Source: Solenopsis invicta
Taxonomy: Eukaryota; Arthropoda; Insecta; Hymenoptera; Formicidae
Assembly (NCBI RefSeq): GCF_016802725.1
Contig: NC_052673.1
Location: forward strand, 3,416,037 to 3,480,036
Length of the DNA stretch: 64,000 nt
Reading direction: 5' to 3'
The notes under the pieces: model-generated
What the model saw: the letters and a program-made list of their open reading frames with translations, nothing else
What the model was told of the DNA's origin: nothing
Databases searched by the model: none
Part shown: one piece after another, positions 30,621-42,015 of the stretch
Layout of the letters: each line of letters begins with the position of its first letter
Position numbering within the stretch: the first letter of the stretch is position 1
Made by a program: the position numbers and the translations under genes

Positions 30621-32501
30621 CCCACATAGCACGTAATATTCCTTCACAGAAATATTACATATTACTGTAAAATATTACAGAAATATTATTGTGATATTAC
30701 ACAGTGATAACATTGAAATATTCCAGTGATATCACAGAAATATCACAAAAATATTACTGTGATATTACACAGTGATAATAACATTAAAATATTCCAGTGA
30801 TATCATTGCAATATATTGTTGCAATATTTAATCCCAAAGAACAAGGTAATGTCAAATGACGTTTCTATTATGTCTTATTAATGCAACGTCACTATCTCTT
30901 TGATTGATTTCGATATTTTCAGTATCCATAATATTCTTGGTAATTCGGTATCCTATATAAGAAATCAACTTACAGATAAAATAATAATGTCTTTGCCCTT
31001 TCGTGGATTAAAAGTAAAAGTTAAGAAAAAGAATTAATTAACTTTGTTATTAGTTTAGATATTTACTTACAATTAGTTTATACCATAAACTGTATATATA
31101 AACTAATGTACGCTCTTCTATGTAATCCTTCAATTTAATTATTGCTTTACAACTCGATCAATAATGATTTTATTAAAAAATTACAGAAAAACCTTTGTAT
31201 TTGTCTTATTACAATTTATAATTTTTACAGGAGCACAAAAATCAATTTTAATTTTAAAAAATTTTCATCATGAGGAATTTTTTTAAAGAAAATGTTTACA
31301 AAAAGTTTTGTCAATACACATTTATTATTCACTTGGCAATAAATATTTTAAGTTATATTTAGAAGTTTCTGAAAAAAATATACATTTTTACGTTTAATAT
31401 TTACTGCTCGGTACATTATTTTGTAAAATAGTTTATTCATTAATATTGATTAGACTATTATACACCACAGTAAAAGGTTTTTCAAGTTAATTAAAATATT
31501 ATATTTCCAACAAAGTTTTCTTTAGACTTCACTTTTCTTTTCCAATTCTATTAAAAAATATGATTATATATATTCCATCATTAATTAGGTATTTTACAAT
31601 GTACATTAATTATATGTATGTATATAATGTTGCGGCTCGGTCACTGACCGTCACAACATACGACGAAATAAGCGAGCGCGTGCACAGCCGCTATGCGGTC
31701 CCACCGTGCGCCGTGTGTATAAGATTCCACGCAAACAAGTGAGTGCTGGCACCGCCGCTAGGTGGCTGCGCCGCTGGAGACCTTCTCGTGAGTCGAGTGC
31801 AGCCACAGGTGTTATATCTACGCCACCGCGGCCGACTCACTAGCTCACACTTCAGTGAGATTTTGAGGAAAATTGTTGTTTGTTGTAATTTGGTGACGAA
31901 TACTCGTTCTGATTCTTTTCCCAATGTGACATGTGTGTGGAATGCTGTTCCACATAAAATTTTATATTTTTACATGTAAATAATATTTTGTATTGTTATT
32001 TAATCTTGAACATAAATTAAAATTATAATTTAAATTAAATCTTTTTTAACAAAAATGAAAAAGGAAACAAGAGATATTTTTTTGTAAATTAAACATTTAT
32101 TACGTTTACATTATTGTATTCTGTTTTAATAAATATAATTATTTTTTTCTATATCTCATATATATTACATGTAACAATATGAAAATAATATTAAGAATAA
32201 CAATAAAAATCAAAAAAATTAAAATAATTCATTTATTTAATTTCTTGCTATATCATTTAAATATCACATAAACATTACAGAAATATTGTGAAATATCACA
32301 GTAATATTACTGTGATATTTCACAGTAATATTACTGTGATATTTCACAGTAATATTACTGTGATGCGTTTTTGGGGACATTTTGATATTATTGTAATATC
32401 ACAGTAATATTTTGTGATATTTCTGCAATATTTCATTTGTAATATTGCAATGAAAAAGTGATATTGCTTTGATTTCACTGCAATATTACGTGTGATGTGG
32501 G
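30621..32501. mobile_element. CCCACATAGCAC-ended non-coding element
   Basis: The left end CCCACATAGCACGTAATATT matches the complement of the right end AATATTACGTGTGATGTGGG with two mismatches, with AT on both sides (30619-30620, 32502-32503). Both sub-ends are filled with TGTGATATTAC/AATATTACTG palindromic repeats. The interior (30840-32260) has no supported gene: 31630-31960 is a GC-rich island with no motif. It is interpreted as a non-autonomous relative of the element at 1-4814. Confidence 0.78.
32292..32363. repeat. Three tandem copies of a 24-bp palindromic unit
   Basis: The unit GTGATATTTCACAGTAATAT plus TACT is repeated three times inside the right subterminal region of the 30621-32501 element. 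Each half is itself palindromic. Confidence 0.85.
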
Positions 32502-32503
32502 AT

Positions 32504-34148
32504 ATATATGTTTTAAAGACAATTATGTTTCATTGCAATATTGCACGATTATATATTATAGATATAACATTTAAAGTGTTTTGTTACATATCTGAAATAG
32601 ATCAGAGACGTAATTTTGTTGCTGATATTCAATAGTACATGTAACGTACATGTATGTTACTTGCTACATAACTCGTTACCTTGTGATACCTACTGTTATG
32701 TATTTAAGATGTATATGTTATATTACAGTGTTTGTTGGGTACAATCATTCTCTTGACTGAAAAATGCTAACAAATCACTACACAAGTCACTATCGTCAAT
32801 TACTATTAATCACTACTAATCACATGTGAGAATTACTCGAAAAAGAACATGTGCTTACATGTCAAACACACGACACGTGTTTACAACAAAGAGAGTAGAT
32901 TATATCTTCTTTGCTTTACAAACAAAGAGTCGATTAGTTTTATTATTCGTGGTAATATTGCGTGATTGGCATTTTAGAAGTCAGAATGCAGCTATTAAAA
33001 ATTAAAAACATTGTTGCATCCATGTGTCGCACCTGTGATCGTGAACTCGAAGATTTCACGGTCATCCCCGACGAGCCTCTAAACGTTGCACTGCGTTGCA
33101 CTCGCGGCGCGTTCACTCACGGCTCGTTTTTCTCGGGTAACTATCTCTTGTCTTAAATCAAACTCAGTCTTTCAGCCGTCAAAAACGAAAATGGCCGTGA
33201 AATTTTGATTAATATTATAAATGATGATAGTGATTTGTATAAAGTGATTTGTTAGTATTTTTTGGTTAAGAGAATAATTGCACTGAATGTGCCAACAAGT
33301 GATACAAGTGATTTAAGAAAAAAAGAGAAAAATCTCGAATTTAATTGGATATTTTATCTTTATGAAGATAAAGGCTGATTACTGTACAGGATGATAAGTA
33401 AGCATACACGTTCAAACTTGATTAGACACGTTTTCTCTCTCTTTCTCTTTCTGCATGTTTATTTTCAATCACGCATTTTAAATGTGCTAATTTTAACATA
33501 AAAAGGATATTTTTTGACATGCAATACAAAAAATTTTGCTCGATCGCGTGAGTGACCCCATGATGACTAGTAAGAATTAAGATAACGTTTTATTATTTAC
33601 TATATGTCTTCGTCTTCAATAACACATAAAAATTATCTTACGTCTCAAATTTTAAGTTACGAATAGAATCACTTTTTAATTTAAGACTTAAGTGTTAAGT
33701 CTTAAGTATTATCAATTGATATACAAGATAATTATAAATTGTGCGTTACTAAAGACAACGATTCTTAAATCATATAAAACATTACTTTAAAATTATAAGT
33801 CAGCTATTTTTCTAAGGATTTAAAATTATACAGAACCATTACAGAAAACAAGAGCAAAAAGCAAAAAATATTATATAAAAAGCAAAGATGGGAAGTAACG
33901 TAAATTGATATTTCCTATTGCTGTTAAAATATTCAGACAAAGGCGGTATGTTACAATATGTAACAATATTATCTAAAGTCTTATAATAAATTTTGTATTA
34001 ATATTTAATAGAATTTTTATTCTATTACTTATACAATAGAAACTATTCGATCCCCTTAGGGTTACAAATTTTAATATTTACATCTTTTACAATCTTAAAC
34101 TATCTTATATTTAACCTATATCTATCTTATAATTAGCCTACAACGATT

Positions 34149-34150
<2 letters not shown>
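32504..34150. other. Unassigned AT-rich region
   Basis: No coding frame, RNA gene or paired repeat is supported. 33440-33510 is an inverted copy of 24925-24995. A 64-codon frame at 32962 has a C-x2-C but no family resemblance. Confidence 0.4.
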
Positions 34151-34153
<3 letters not shown>

Positions 34154-34230
<77 letters not shown>

Positions 34231-34235
34231 GCACG

Positions 34236-34293
<58 letters not shown>
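34154..34293. repeat. Compound (AC)n / (GCAC)n microsatellite
   Basis: About 140 bp of AC dinucleotides flank a central GCAC tetranucleotide block with some GCGC interruptions. Confidence 0.97.
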
Positions 34294-34297
<4 letters not shown>

Positions 34298-34310
34298 CGG
34301 GACCTTATCG

Positions 34311-34880
34311 TTGCAAATCTATTTTTACTTCAATCGTTTACTCGATATCCATTACTGTCTATTTTTGTCTTATTTAGTATTTCTTTCTCTTTATCGCACT
34401 CACTCCCTCTCTTTCTTGTACACTTCCTCCTGCTTTCTTTACCACTCTCTTTGTCACACCTTATACATTCTTCCTCCCATACACTCTCTCATGCTCTCTC
34501 CCTCTTCCTATCCTCTCCTCTTTCTTTGCTCCCCCTCCCCTCTTCACTCCATACTACTTTCATCTTCAAATACTTCCGATTTTCTCAACCAATCTTCTCC
34601 CTCTCCATTCTTCCTCAATACTTTCTCCACCATCTCCTTCCATCTTCCCTCCGCACCCCATCTTCCACACTCCACCCATTTGTGCTCCCATGTCTCTTTC
34701 TCTATTCCACACATTCTGTATTTCCTATCGTCTTCTTTCTTCCAGTAAATCCCTTCCCTTACTCCTTCTTCTAGCTTGTACCTTGGTATCTTCTTTCATC
34801 TATTCTCCATCCAGCCCTTCCTTATATATCCCAGCATTCTCGCCCCCTTTTTATTTTTTGATGTCACCTTTTCCCCCTCA
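34311..34880 (-). pseudogene. 3'-terminal fragment of the purine-rich LINE
   Basis: The plus strand is CT-rich; its complement reads GYIRKGWMENR, EEGVREGIYWKKE and then CGIEKETWEHKWVEC. This parallels the C-terminal CGWGEETWEHIWEEC block of ORF2 in the copy at 10902-16140. The fragment lacks reverse transcriptase and endonuclease, consistent with 5' truncation during insertion. The long plus-strand frames here are artefacts of the composition. Confidence 0.72.
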
Positions 34881-34904
34881 ATCCTTCAATTTTTTCTCAG
34901 TTTG

Positions 34905-35240
34905 TAGAAATCACAGAAGTCAAGCAACATTGGTAGTGGTTCTGTGATTCACAATCAGACTTGGACGGTTAACCGTTTGGAATTTTCCGAAAAAAATTCA
35001 TGAAAGAAAACCTATATGAAGCTAACATCCCACAATTACAAAAATTGAGAATATGTTATAATTCTAGCATAGTGCTTCAGAAAAAAAGAATTATTTTTTG
35101 CTTTAAAGAACATTTTTATTTAATGTTGAGAAAACATTTTTCACAATATTAAAATAAATATTATTTTTAATTTTAATGTAAAAAAATAAAATATCCCATT
35201 AATTTTATTGTTTTTAAAAATATTCTTTTTAATTGCAAAA
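34905..35240 (+). mobile_element. 5S rRNA-like element fragment related to 21420-21905
   Basis: AAGTCAAGCAAC, CAGACTTGGA and AACCGTTTGGAA follow the same 5S-like order as 21692-21760, with an insertion between them. The downstream TTTTTATTTAATGTTGAGAA and CAATATTAAAATAAATATT match the right arm of that element. The left arm is not visible. Confidence 0.5.
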
Positions 35241-35662
35241 TATGTTTTTTAAAATGTTAAAAGAATTTTGCTAATTAGGATCAAACCTGTTATCACTATA
35301 ACGTTTTATTTTATATAATATAATGATATAATATAATCATAGCGACATCGCACGTGTAACAAAGCGGATATTTGCATGTTACTGTGACATCGTTGTGATA
35401 TCATTGTTACTTGTCACACATCTTTACAACACTACGGTGAGTTTTTTTGCAATGAGGGTATTGTTAAAAATTATTCACTTCAAAAAATACTTAATGATAA
35501 AAATATATTAATGCACTTTTGCAACTATTAAAATCAATTTAAAAACGTATTATGATATAGGTTATTATATTTATTTATTATTATTATTTAATTTTAGTTA
35601 TTATTACTTAATTTTAAATTATATATGTACAGTTATTTAAATACACTTTTTTTTTAATTAAG
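35241..35662. other. Unassigned spacer upstream of the candidate exon
   Basis: AT-rich, with a GTGACATC/GATATC-rich patch at 35340-35420. It ends in a polypyrimidine tract and AG at 35661-35662. Confidence 0.4.
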
Positions 35663-35774
35663 TTCAAAAATGGACGCATAGATGACGGTATGATGATTAA
35701 ACAAGTGGATCTAATGTTGCCAGCTGAAATGGCGGGTCCTTTGAAAGCAGTTGCGACTAAATGCGCAGCAGAAC
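35663..35774 (+). CDS. Isolated exon resembling insect odorant-binding protein
   Basis: A T-rich tract and AG precede, and GTAAGT follows. The 112-nt exon is open throughout, reading FKNGRIDDGMMIKQVDL then MLPAEMAGPLKAVATKCAAE. In insect odorant-binding proteins, small secreted ligand carriers with six cysteines, the fifth and sixth helices show a similar G-x-I-D ... LLP ... KC pattern with an exon boundary soon after the cysteine. Only one cysteine is visible here. No preceding or following exon was recognised within several kb, so this may be an orphan, a decayed gene, or one exon of a gene with introns filled by transposons. Confidence in the family is moderate. Confidence 0.45.
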
Positions 35775-36596
35775 GTAAGTTTAACTTTATATAATAAAAT
35801 AAATTAAAAAATTGAAGAATTAAATGAAGATGGAAAATGGTAAATAAAATACTAATTCATTATACATTAAATAGGAAGAAACACAGCGAAACAAAGCGAA
35901 AAAAATGTTTTTTTATGAACTATAATTTAATCTGCTAGAAAATAAAAAATATACATGTTTCGGCTACGCTTAACCGAACGTCCGATACTCATAAAAATGG
36001 AAAAGTTTGAGGTAGGAGAAAGAGAATAAAAAGAGAATTAAAAAAAAGAATAAAATAAAAATCTTGTTTTCTTGTACAAACATTAATTTTTGAAAGTAAA
36101 CATTTTATTAAATATAAAAGAACTTGATAAATCATTTTTCCAATTTTGCAAAATTTTTTTTATCATAGTTACCTTGAATAACTATAATATACAAATTTGA
36201 ACTATATACAAATTTATTTATAATTTACAGAAAAGAACTAAGATTTTGATAAAAAATACATTTTTATCAAAACTCATTAATGCAGGCTTCTACCACTCGC
36301 CTACAATGCTAAAAAAATGACTCCTTTTGATGAAATTTGATAGGGGAAAAACTTAAAATTAGTTTACTTAAAAGGAAATCTTGCGAAATATTTATTTCTG
36401 ATTTTAATAAACCTTTGTACATTAGGGGAAGTTAGAGCAAGATAGAGTGACGGTTGAAATGAGACAATTTCTATATCGCGCGATTCGAATACAGGAATCA
36501 CAATAAAGCATACGCGTTCGATGTGACCCCTTGGTCATTAAAAATAGCCCATGAGTTAGTGAAGTAGGCATCAGCTACGTTATTGAGTTAGACCCA
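35775..36596. other. Unassigned AT-rich region
   Basis: Possible intron sequence of the candidate exon upstream. No paired splice sites with a recognisable downstream exon, and no transposon ends, were seen. Confidence 0.35.
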
Positions 36597-36785
36597 GAGC
36601 TCGCAACAATTTACATATTTCGGGTTGATTTCTGAAGTGACGCTTACTGCTTCCCCCACTACTGCTTGACGCTCGAAGGTCGAACTCGCGAATACGCGGC
36701 AAACGCTCTGCCAAGCGGTAGTGGAAAAATCAGTGGGTGTCGCTTCAGGAATCGACCCAAAATGTGCAGATCAATGCGAGCTCTG
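36597..36785. repeat. Inverted repeat related to the hairpin at 60192
   Basis: The arms starting GAGCTCGCA and ending TGCGAGCTC pair through CTGAAGTGACGC / GTGTCGCTTCAG and CCACTAC / GTAGTGG. The inner text (GGAATCGACC, CGCTCGAAGG) also occurs in 60192-60560, so both belong to one family. Confidence 0.6.
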
Positions 36786-38049
36786 AGTTAGACCATAATT
36801 TATATTTTTTTACGATTTCTTGGATTTATGGTTTTATCTCATTTTTTCATTTCTGACATTAATATTAATTTATAGTAGTTCCCTTGCGATTGTGATTCTG
36901 AGACAAAATTTAATAAACTACAAGGTAAGAATATTATTTTTTATTTTTATAACCTAGACAGCACAGACATAAATAGGAATTAATAAAGAATTTGTTTTAA
37001 AGAATACATACAGAATTTTTAAAAATGATTATATGAAGAATTCTTGAAAAATTAATCAAAATCAATTTGTTCTGAAGTATTCCTCAGAAGTTCATTATAA
37101 TAAATACTTTGCGGCTTAGTACTTTGAATACTCTAACAAGGGAAGTTCACGAAGTGATAATCGCTAATGAGTACAAATTATATTTTGTTAGAAAGGTCTT
37201 ACCGAGCAGAGTTTAGTTGTACAGTATTTCGCCTGAATGGCGCCTTTAGAGGGCGCTGTGCGCAATAGAAGTTAAAGTTATATAGCAAAAATATTGGTTA
37301 TATCTCGAAAAATATTGATTTCCTAGAAAAAAGTGTAAAATAAAAAATAAAGCTCTTGAAATTGTTTACAATAAAGTTACTATGCATAATTTCCGTAATC
37401 GCAACGGTACGTATACCGTAATCATACTTTTATAATCATACGCGTAATCATACTTTTAAATAACGCTTGCTCGTAATTATGCGAAATAAAGCACGCACGC
37501 ACGCCCATTTTTTTAATGGATCTCTGTATTTCTTTGCACATTATTTTAACGCATGTGGAAACATTTTTGTAATACTGATTACAAACATTTTTTCGATGAG
37601 AACTTTATGAATTATTAATCTTCAAATTTAACAAGTATCGTCAGCATTAGCATTATTCAAGTTATACCATATAGAGAAGGTTGCATGGTCGGATTTACAC
37701 CTCTCTTGTATACATTTGCATTTGTCCTCACTGGTATCTTTGGCGCTTGGCCGCTACTCGATATTTCGGAGTGGGGAACGCCGCTTGTTAGCGGCCAAGT
37801 AAACATAATACCACTTCTATAGCGTCACTTATTGCTTTTCTTTGTGAACCTGCAGTGTTTGTATATATACGAACAAGCAAACCTCTTACGAAATAGAAAA
37901 CCTTTTTCGGTGTCTAACTGCAAATTCTTGGACAGATATCTTTTTCTTTCTTGTACTGTTTTTGCATTTTTATTTTATCCCTGCATTATTTTTTTGCAAT
38001 TAATATATTAAGCGCCTGTTTTTTTTTATTTTTTTGTGTTCTGCACAAG

Positions 38050-40687
38050 AATGGCTATTAAGGGCATTAAAAGTTTTTGAACTTCTCAAGCAAAAGCTTG
38101 AAAATTACGCTACTGTTGAGGGCAACCCATCTCGTAAAACGATTTAGCTAGCAGAAAGAATCATATTCATGATCAATTCGATGAATAACGAAGACCAATT
38201 TGAGTTTGATGTAGTTGAAAATATACATACTGATGCCATTTTTGATCCTGATGAAGTTAATAATGAGTCAATTTATAAAGAGAAAAAATGTTTGACTTCT
38301 AATGAAGCTTTTGTATCACTTGAATATGCGCAACGTAGAAGCGTGCAAAAAGCATCCACAATGGTCTTTTAATACAATTAAAGCTGTAACGCTAGTGGTT
38401 TTCGGTCGGTTCGGTGAAGATCAGGATACGGTTGCGGATAAGCTCGCCGGATTGGCCGGATTCGGGAGAATGATCGCACGCGGAGTTTAAATGAAAAAGA
38501 CTTGATCTTTATTAGACATTAATAGTTACAGAGAGAAAGAAATTGTTGATCAATCAAAGAGCCTCGTGGCAAGTGTACCGAGCTTAAGCGAGAACGCGAT
38601 TGGCTCTTGGTGTCCGCGCTAACCAATCGCCTTTGTGCGGTTTGAAACGCTGGTTTTAACGAGTGAAAATACAGAGCGACACTCGAAGTACCAAACGATA
38701 GGCGGAAGAAAAAAGAAACTTAATAATAATGAGAATAGTGACAAAGAAAGAGCTTAATAATAATCTAATCTAACGCGGTAGTCGCGATGACAACAAAATG
38801 ATAATTCGCGCGGTTTTAAACGGACACGGTGTCCGAACCGATCGGGGATTCGCGGAACGCGGAGTCGGTATGACGGTGGCGATTCCGCGCCTTGCCCGAG
38901 CCGCCTTGTGCAAAGTGAGGCGAGGATATCGCCAGAGCGCGGATGCCCTGACGATGTTCGGGTTTCTACAAGCGAGTCTTCCTTGAGGGAGAGGACGGAG
39001 TTAATCGGCCAGGGATACCTAGCCTATGGACTCGACGAGGATGCTCATCGGGGACGGTGATTCGCCGAGGATACTTGGTTACGGAACGCGGCGAGGATGC
39101 TCGCCGCAATTGGCTGCGGAGCGGGTGTTCGGAAGCTCGTGGTTAGCCGAGGATTCTCGTCGAGAGCACTAGGAAAGGCGAGTATTCTCGTCCTTGCAGG
39201 AATCGGAGGTGCGGTCGAGAATGCTCGACCCGTTGGGTTCGGTGGACCGGGAAGATTTGACTCGGTGTTCCCACTGCCGACTTATATATGGACGGACCAA
39301 TCCGCGCGCTCGGTCGACGGGCTCGGAGTGGGAACGTTACGGAACACCACGGACGGCGCACGTGTTGCCATGTGCTCGCGACGGGAGATTAGCTTGGTGC
39401 GCGCACGTGGGTCTCGCCGGTGCTCGGGTGGACGGAGCGGATTAACGGCGCCCGTGAGCGGAGAGGCGTTTTGTTACAAAGCTCGATTCTCTAAAATAAA
39501 ACATACTGCATATTTAAATAGATGCAAATAAATATGTTGAACAACAGGGTACATGTTGGGAAAAATGGCAATTTGTAACAAAACATTGTCTGAAGCAAAT
39601 CATGTAGGCCCGTTTAGAAGGAATTCCTGCTCATGATCAAACTATTCGGAGGTGGGCTCTGTATCATGCTAAATATATTGGATTGATAGATTTTAAAGCG
39701 TCGTTGCATGGGTCAACAAATTTAAGAAAAGTTTTGGTTTTTCGTCAAGAAAAATTTGTTTATTCACTTCTGTCAAAAACAACGTGAAGCCGAGAAAACT
39801 ATGAATAAAGGCGTTGAATTGCATCTCGATCTTGTTGATAATATTTATTCAAAATTTGATGCAGATGAAAAATTTTATTACTGATCAATCGGGATTTAAT
39901 TACACGCCACTTTCCAATCGCACACTGTCATTTACAGGTGAAAAAATTACGACAGTTGTAATCTCTCAATTAAACGCCCGAATTCATTCCTACACTATCC
40001 AACCGATTCTTTCTATGGAAGGAAAATTGATATCATTGGTATGATGATTTGCCTCCAAAAAGTTATTGATAAATTTTCTATGATCATACAACTTCTCAAT
40101 TACGAAAATCTTGTAATTTGATGTCCCAAATCTGGCAAACGAGACAAGAGTCTTGTAAGGGATATCTTTCAAAACGTCTTTAAACTTATCGTTGAACGAA
40201 ATCCAAAAAAGAAAGCAGTTTTGATTCTAGATTTGTGAGGCGCTCAAAAATCAGACAAACTTTATCAAGATGATAATGTAGCTGTTTTATTAAAAATTTT
40301 GCCAAAGGTTCAACAAGTTTCATGCAATCACTTGATCTATTTTGTTTTCATCAATGGAAAGATTTCATCAAACGGTTCACGGAACATTTTTTTACAGGAA
40401 ATCAAACATTTTTACATAGGCGCAAAAATATATTGAAAATCCATAACTTAATTTTGAATCAATTTCAATCTGCAGTATATCAATCGATATTTAGATATAC
40501 TTGGTTCAAAGGCGGATTTGATGTTCCACATGTAGAATTTAAAGGGTTAAAGGATATAAATTTTTTATTTGAAGAATTCATTTGCCAAATTTGTTTTCAA
40601 AATCCTACATGTATCAAATGTTTATACGAATTCTGCAGTAAATCTCTTTGTTACGATTGCTTTTTCGAACGTTACCATTATCATTAG
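38050..40687 (+). pseudogene. Pogo-like DDE transposase remnant, split by an LTR-like insert
   Basis: The parts before the insert read YHLNMRNVEACKKHPQWSF (38302 frame). After it come RFSKIKHTAYLNRC, CWEKWQFVTKHC, VHDQTIRRW-like text, then ITDQSGFNYTP with the first catalytic aspartate, LSFTGEKITTVVISQLNARI, SYTIQPILSMEGKLISLV, and VLILDL with the second. QSLDLFCFHQWKDF follows with the third (pogo-like QPLD). The tail has NILKIHNLILNQ, FRYTWFKGGF and a Cys-rich end C-x2-C ... LCYDCFFERYHYH. Multiple stops and shifts separate these. The order matches the fragments at 16815-17625 (N-terminal) and 8223-8756 (C-terminal). Confidence 0.75.
38385..39478. mobile_element. Solo-LTR-like insertion, 1094 bp, GC-rich
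   Basis: It begins TGTAACGCTAGTGG and ends GCGTTTTGTTACA (TG...CA ends), with a 4-bp AAGC on each side (38381-38384, 39479-39482). It interrupts the pogo-like coding sequence. The interior is GC-rich and repetitive (GCCGAGGATnCTCGTCG-like units), with no supported gene; the frame at 39097-39531 is compositional. Interpreted as a solo LTR left after recombination between two LTRs. Confidence 0.6.
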
Positions 40688-41592
40688 TTTTTCGCTTTTC
40701 TTTTTCTTCTCTTTGCTTTTATTTTTGCTTTTAAAATAAAATAAACACAATTTAGGCTTTATTGAATAGAGCATTAAACATAGTAATTTCTGTAAAATGC
40801 GCGGATAAAAAATGGTTTAGAATCGAAAAATACCGCGGAAGTTACGAGCTGTGGAATCCGCCTCCGCGTGCAAGCGTGAACATACATACACATGCTAACG
40901 CCGACGATACTTGTTAAATTTGAAAATTTGTAATTCAAAAAGTTCTCATCGAAAAAATGTTTGTAACCAGTATTTTAAAACATTTCGACATGCGTTCAAA
41001 TAATGTGCAAAGAAACAGAGAGATCCATTAAAAAAATGAGCGTGCGTGCGTGCTTTATTTCGCATAATTACGAGCATGCGTTATTTAAAAGTATGATTAC
41101 GCGTATACCGTTGCAATTACAAAAATTATATTATACATACAAGCTTTATTGTAGACAATTTCGAAAGCTATTTTTTATTTTACACTTTTTTCTAGGAAAT
41201 CAATATTTTCCGAGTTATAACTAATATTTTCGCTATATAACTTTAACTTCTATTGCGCACAGTGCCCTCTAGAGGCGCCATTCAGGCAAAATATTGTACA
41301 GCTAAACTCTACTCAGTAAAACTTTTCTAACAATATATAATTTGTACCTATTGGCAATTATCACTTCGTGCACTTCTCTTGTAAGAATTTATGAAGAACT
41401 CGAATATTTGGACTCGAATTTTATCAGTCATCTTAAAAAACTGCATTTATCCGATCATTCTGTAGTATGGCTTGCACCACAAGGGTAACGTGTTTGGCTC
41501 GTAAGAGATTTAATAACTTCCACAAATGATTCAAGCGTATCAAAGATTAACCTGTGAATATCATTGACTCTTCGGACATTAGCAATGTCACA

Positions 41593-42015
41593 GATACAGA
41601 ATGATACAAAATAACCTTATGTCCTTGAAGAAACATATTCCCGAGGTTATTCTAAAACAACTTTTCCTCTAGCAAAAACTTATCCAAAGCTTAGTTTTTA
41701 AATGATAAAAAGAAATAGTTATTTAACAACCGGATGCCTATAGTGGTGAGGCAGGGCCAACACAGGGCAACTCACCGTTCGATATGGGCGATTATGTGAG
41801 GCGATTGCAGTGATCAGCTGACAGCTCAAACACTGCTTTTCCTCCTTCTTCCGCCCCCCCCCCTCTCTCGCCAGTTCTTTCAAAACCTCTATCCCATTCT
41901 CATTTTCATTCTCTTCTTATTTATTTATCAATTTATGCACTAACACTAAAATAATGTTAGAATTAAGAACAATATTTATATATTTGACCTCTTGCTTTTA
42001 ATAATTTTGCACAAG
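41593..42015 (+). repeat. Dispersed repeat beta, copy 2
   Basis: Matches 24523-24920 through GAAGAAACATATTC, AAGCTTAGTTTTTAAATG, AAAAAGAAATAGTTAT and GATTGCAGTGATCAG. The same orientation in both copies. Confidence 0.65.

Larger units (their letters stand above)
37137..41381. mobile_element. Large element B with long terminal inverted repeats
   Basis: The left arm from CAAGGGAAGTTCACGAAGTG (37137) and right arm ending CACTTCTCTTG (41381) are inverted over about 500 bp (37137-37660; 40870-41381). TAA stands on both sides (37134-37136, 41382-41384). The outer arms match element A. The interior carries a plus-strand pogo-like transposase remnant (38050-40687), itself split by an LTR-like insert (38385-39478). 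37660-38040 has no supported gene. Confidence 0.8.

Noticed and set aside
32292..32363. Regular short repeats that could suggest a CRISPR array
   Set aside because: The 24-bp units are directly abutting without spacers, palindromic, and part of a eukaryotic transposon end.
32962..33156. A small zinc-finger gene (one C-x2-C in a 64-codon frame)
   Set aside because: A single C-x2-C with no second pair, no splice context and no family resemblance.
34311..34947. Plus-strand Ser/Leu/Pro-rich frames
   Set aside because: The region is CT-rich because it is the inverted 3' end of the purine-rich LINE, whose complement has the ETWEHKWVEC motif.
39097..39531. A 144-codon frame
   Set aside because: It lies inside a GC-rich LTR-like insert with repetitive units; no protein motif.
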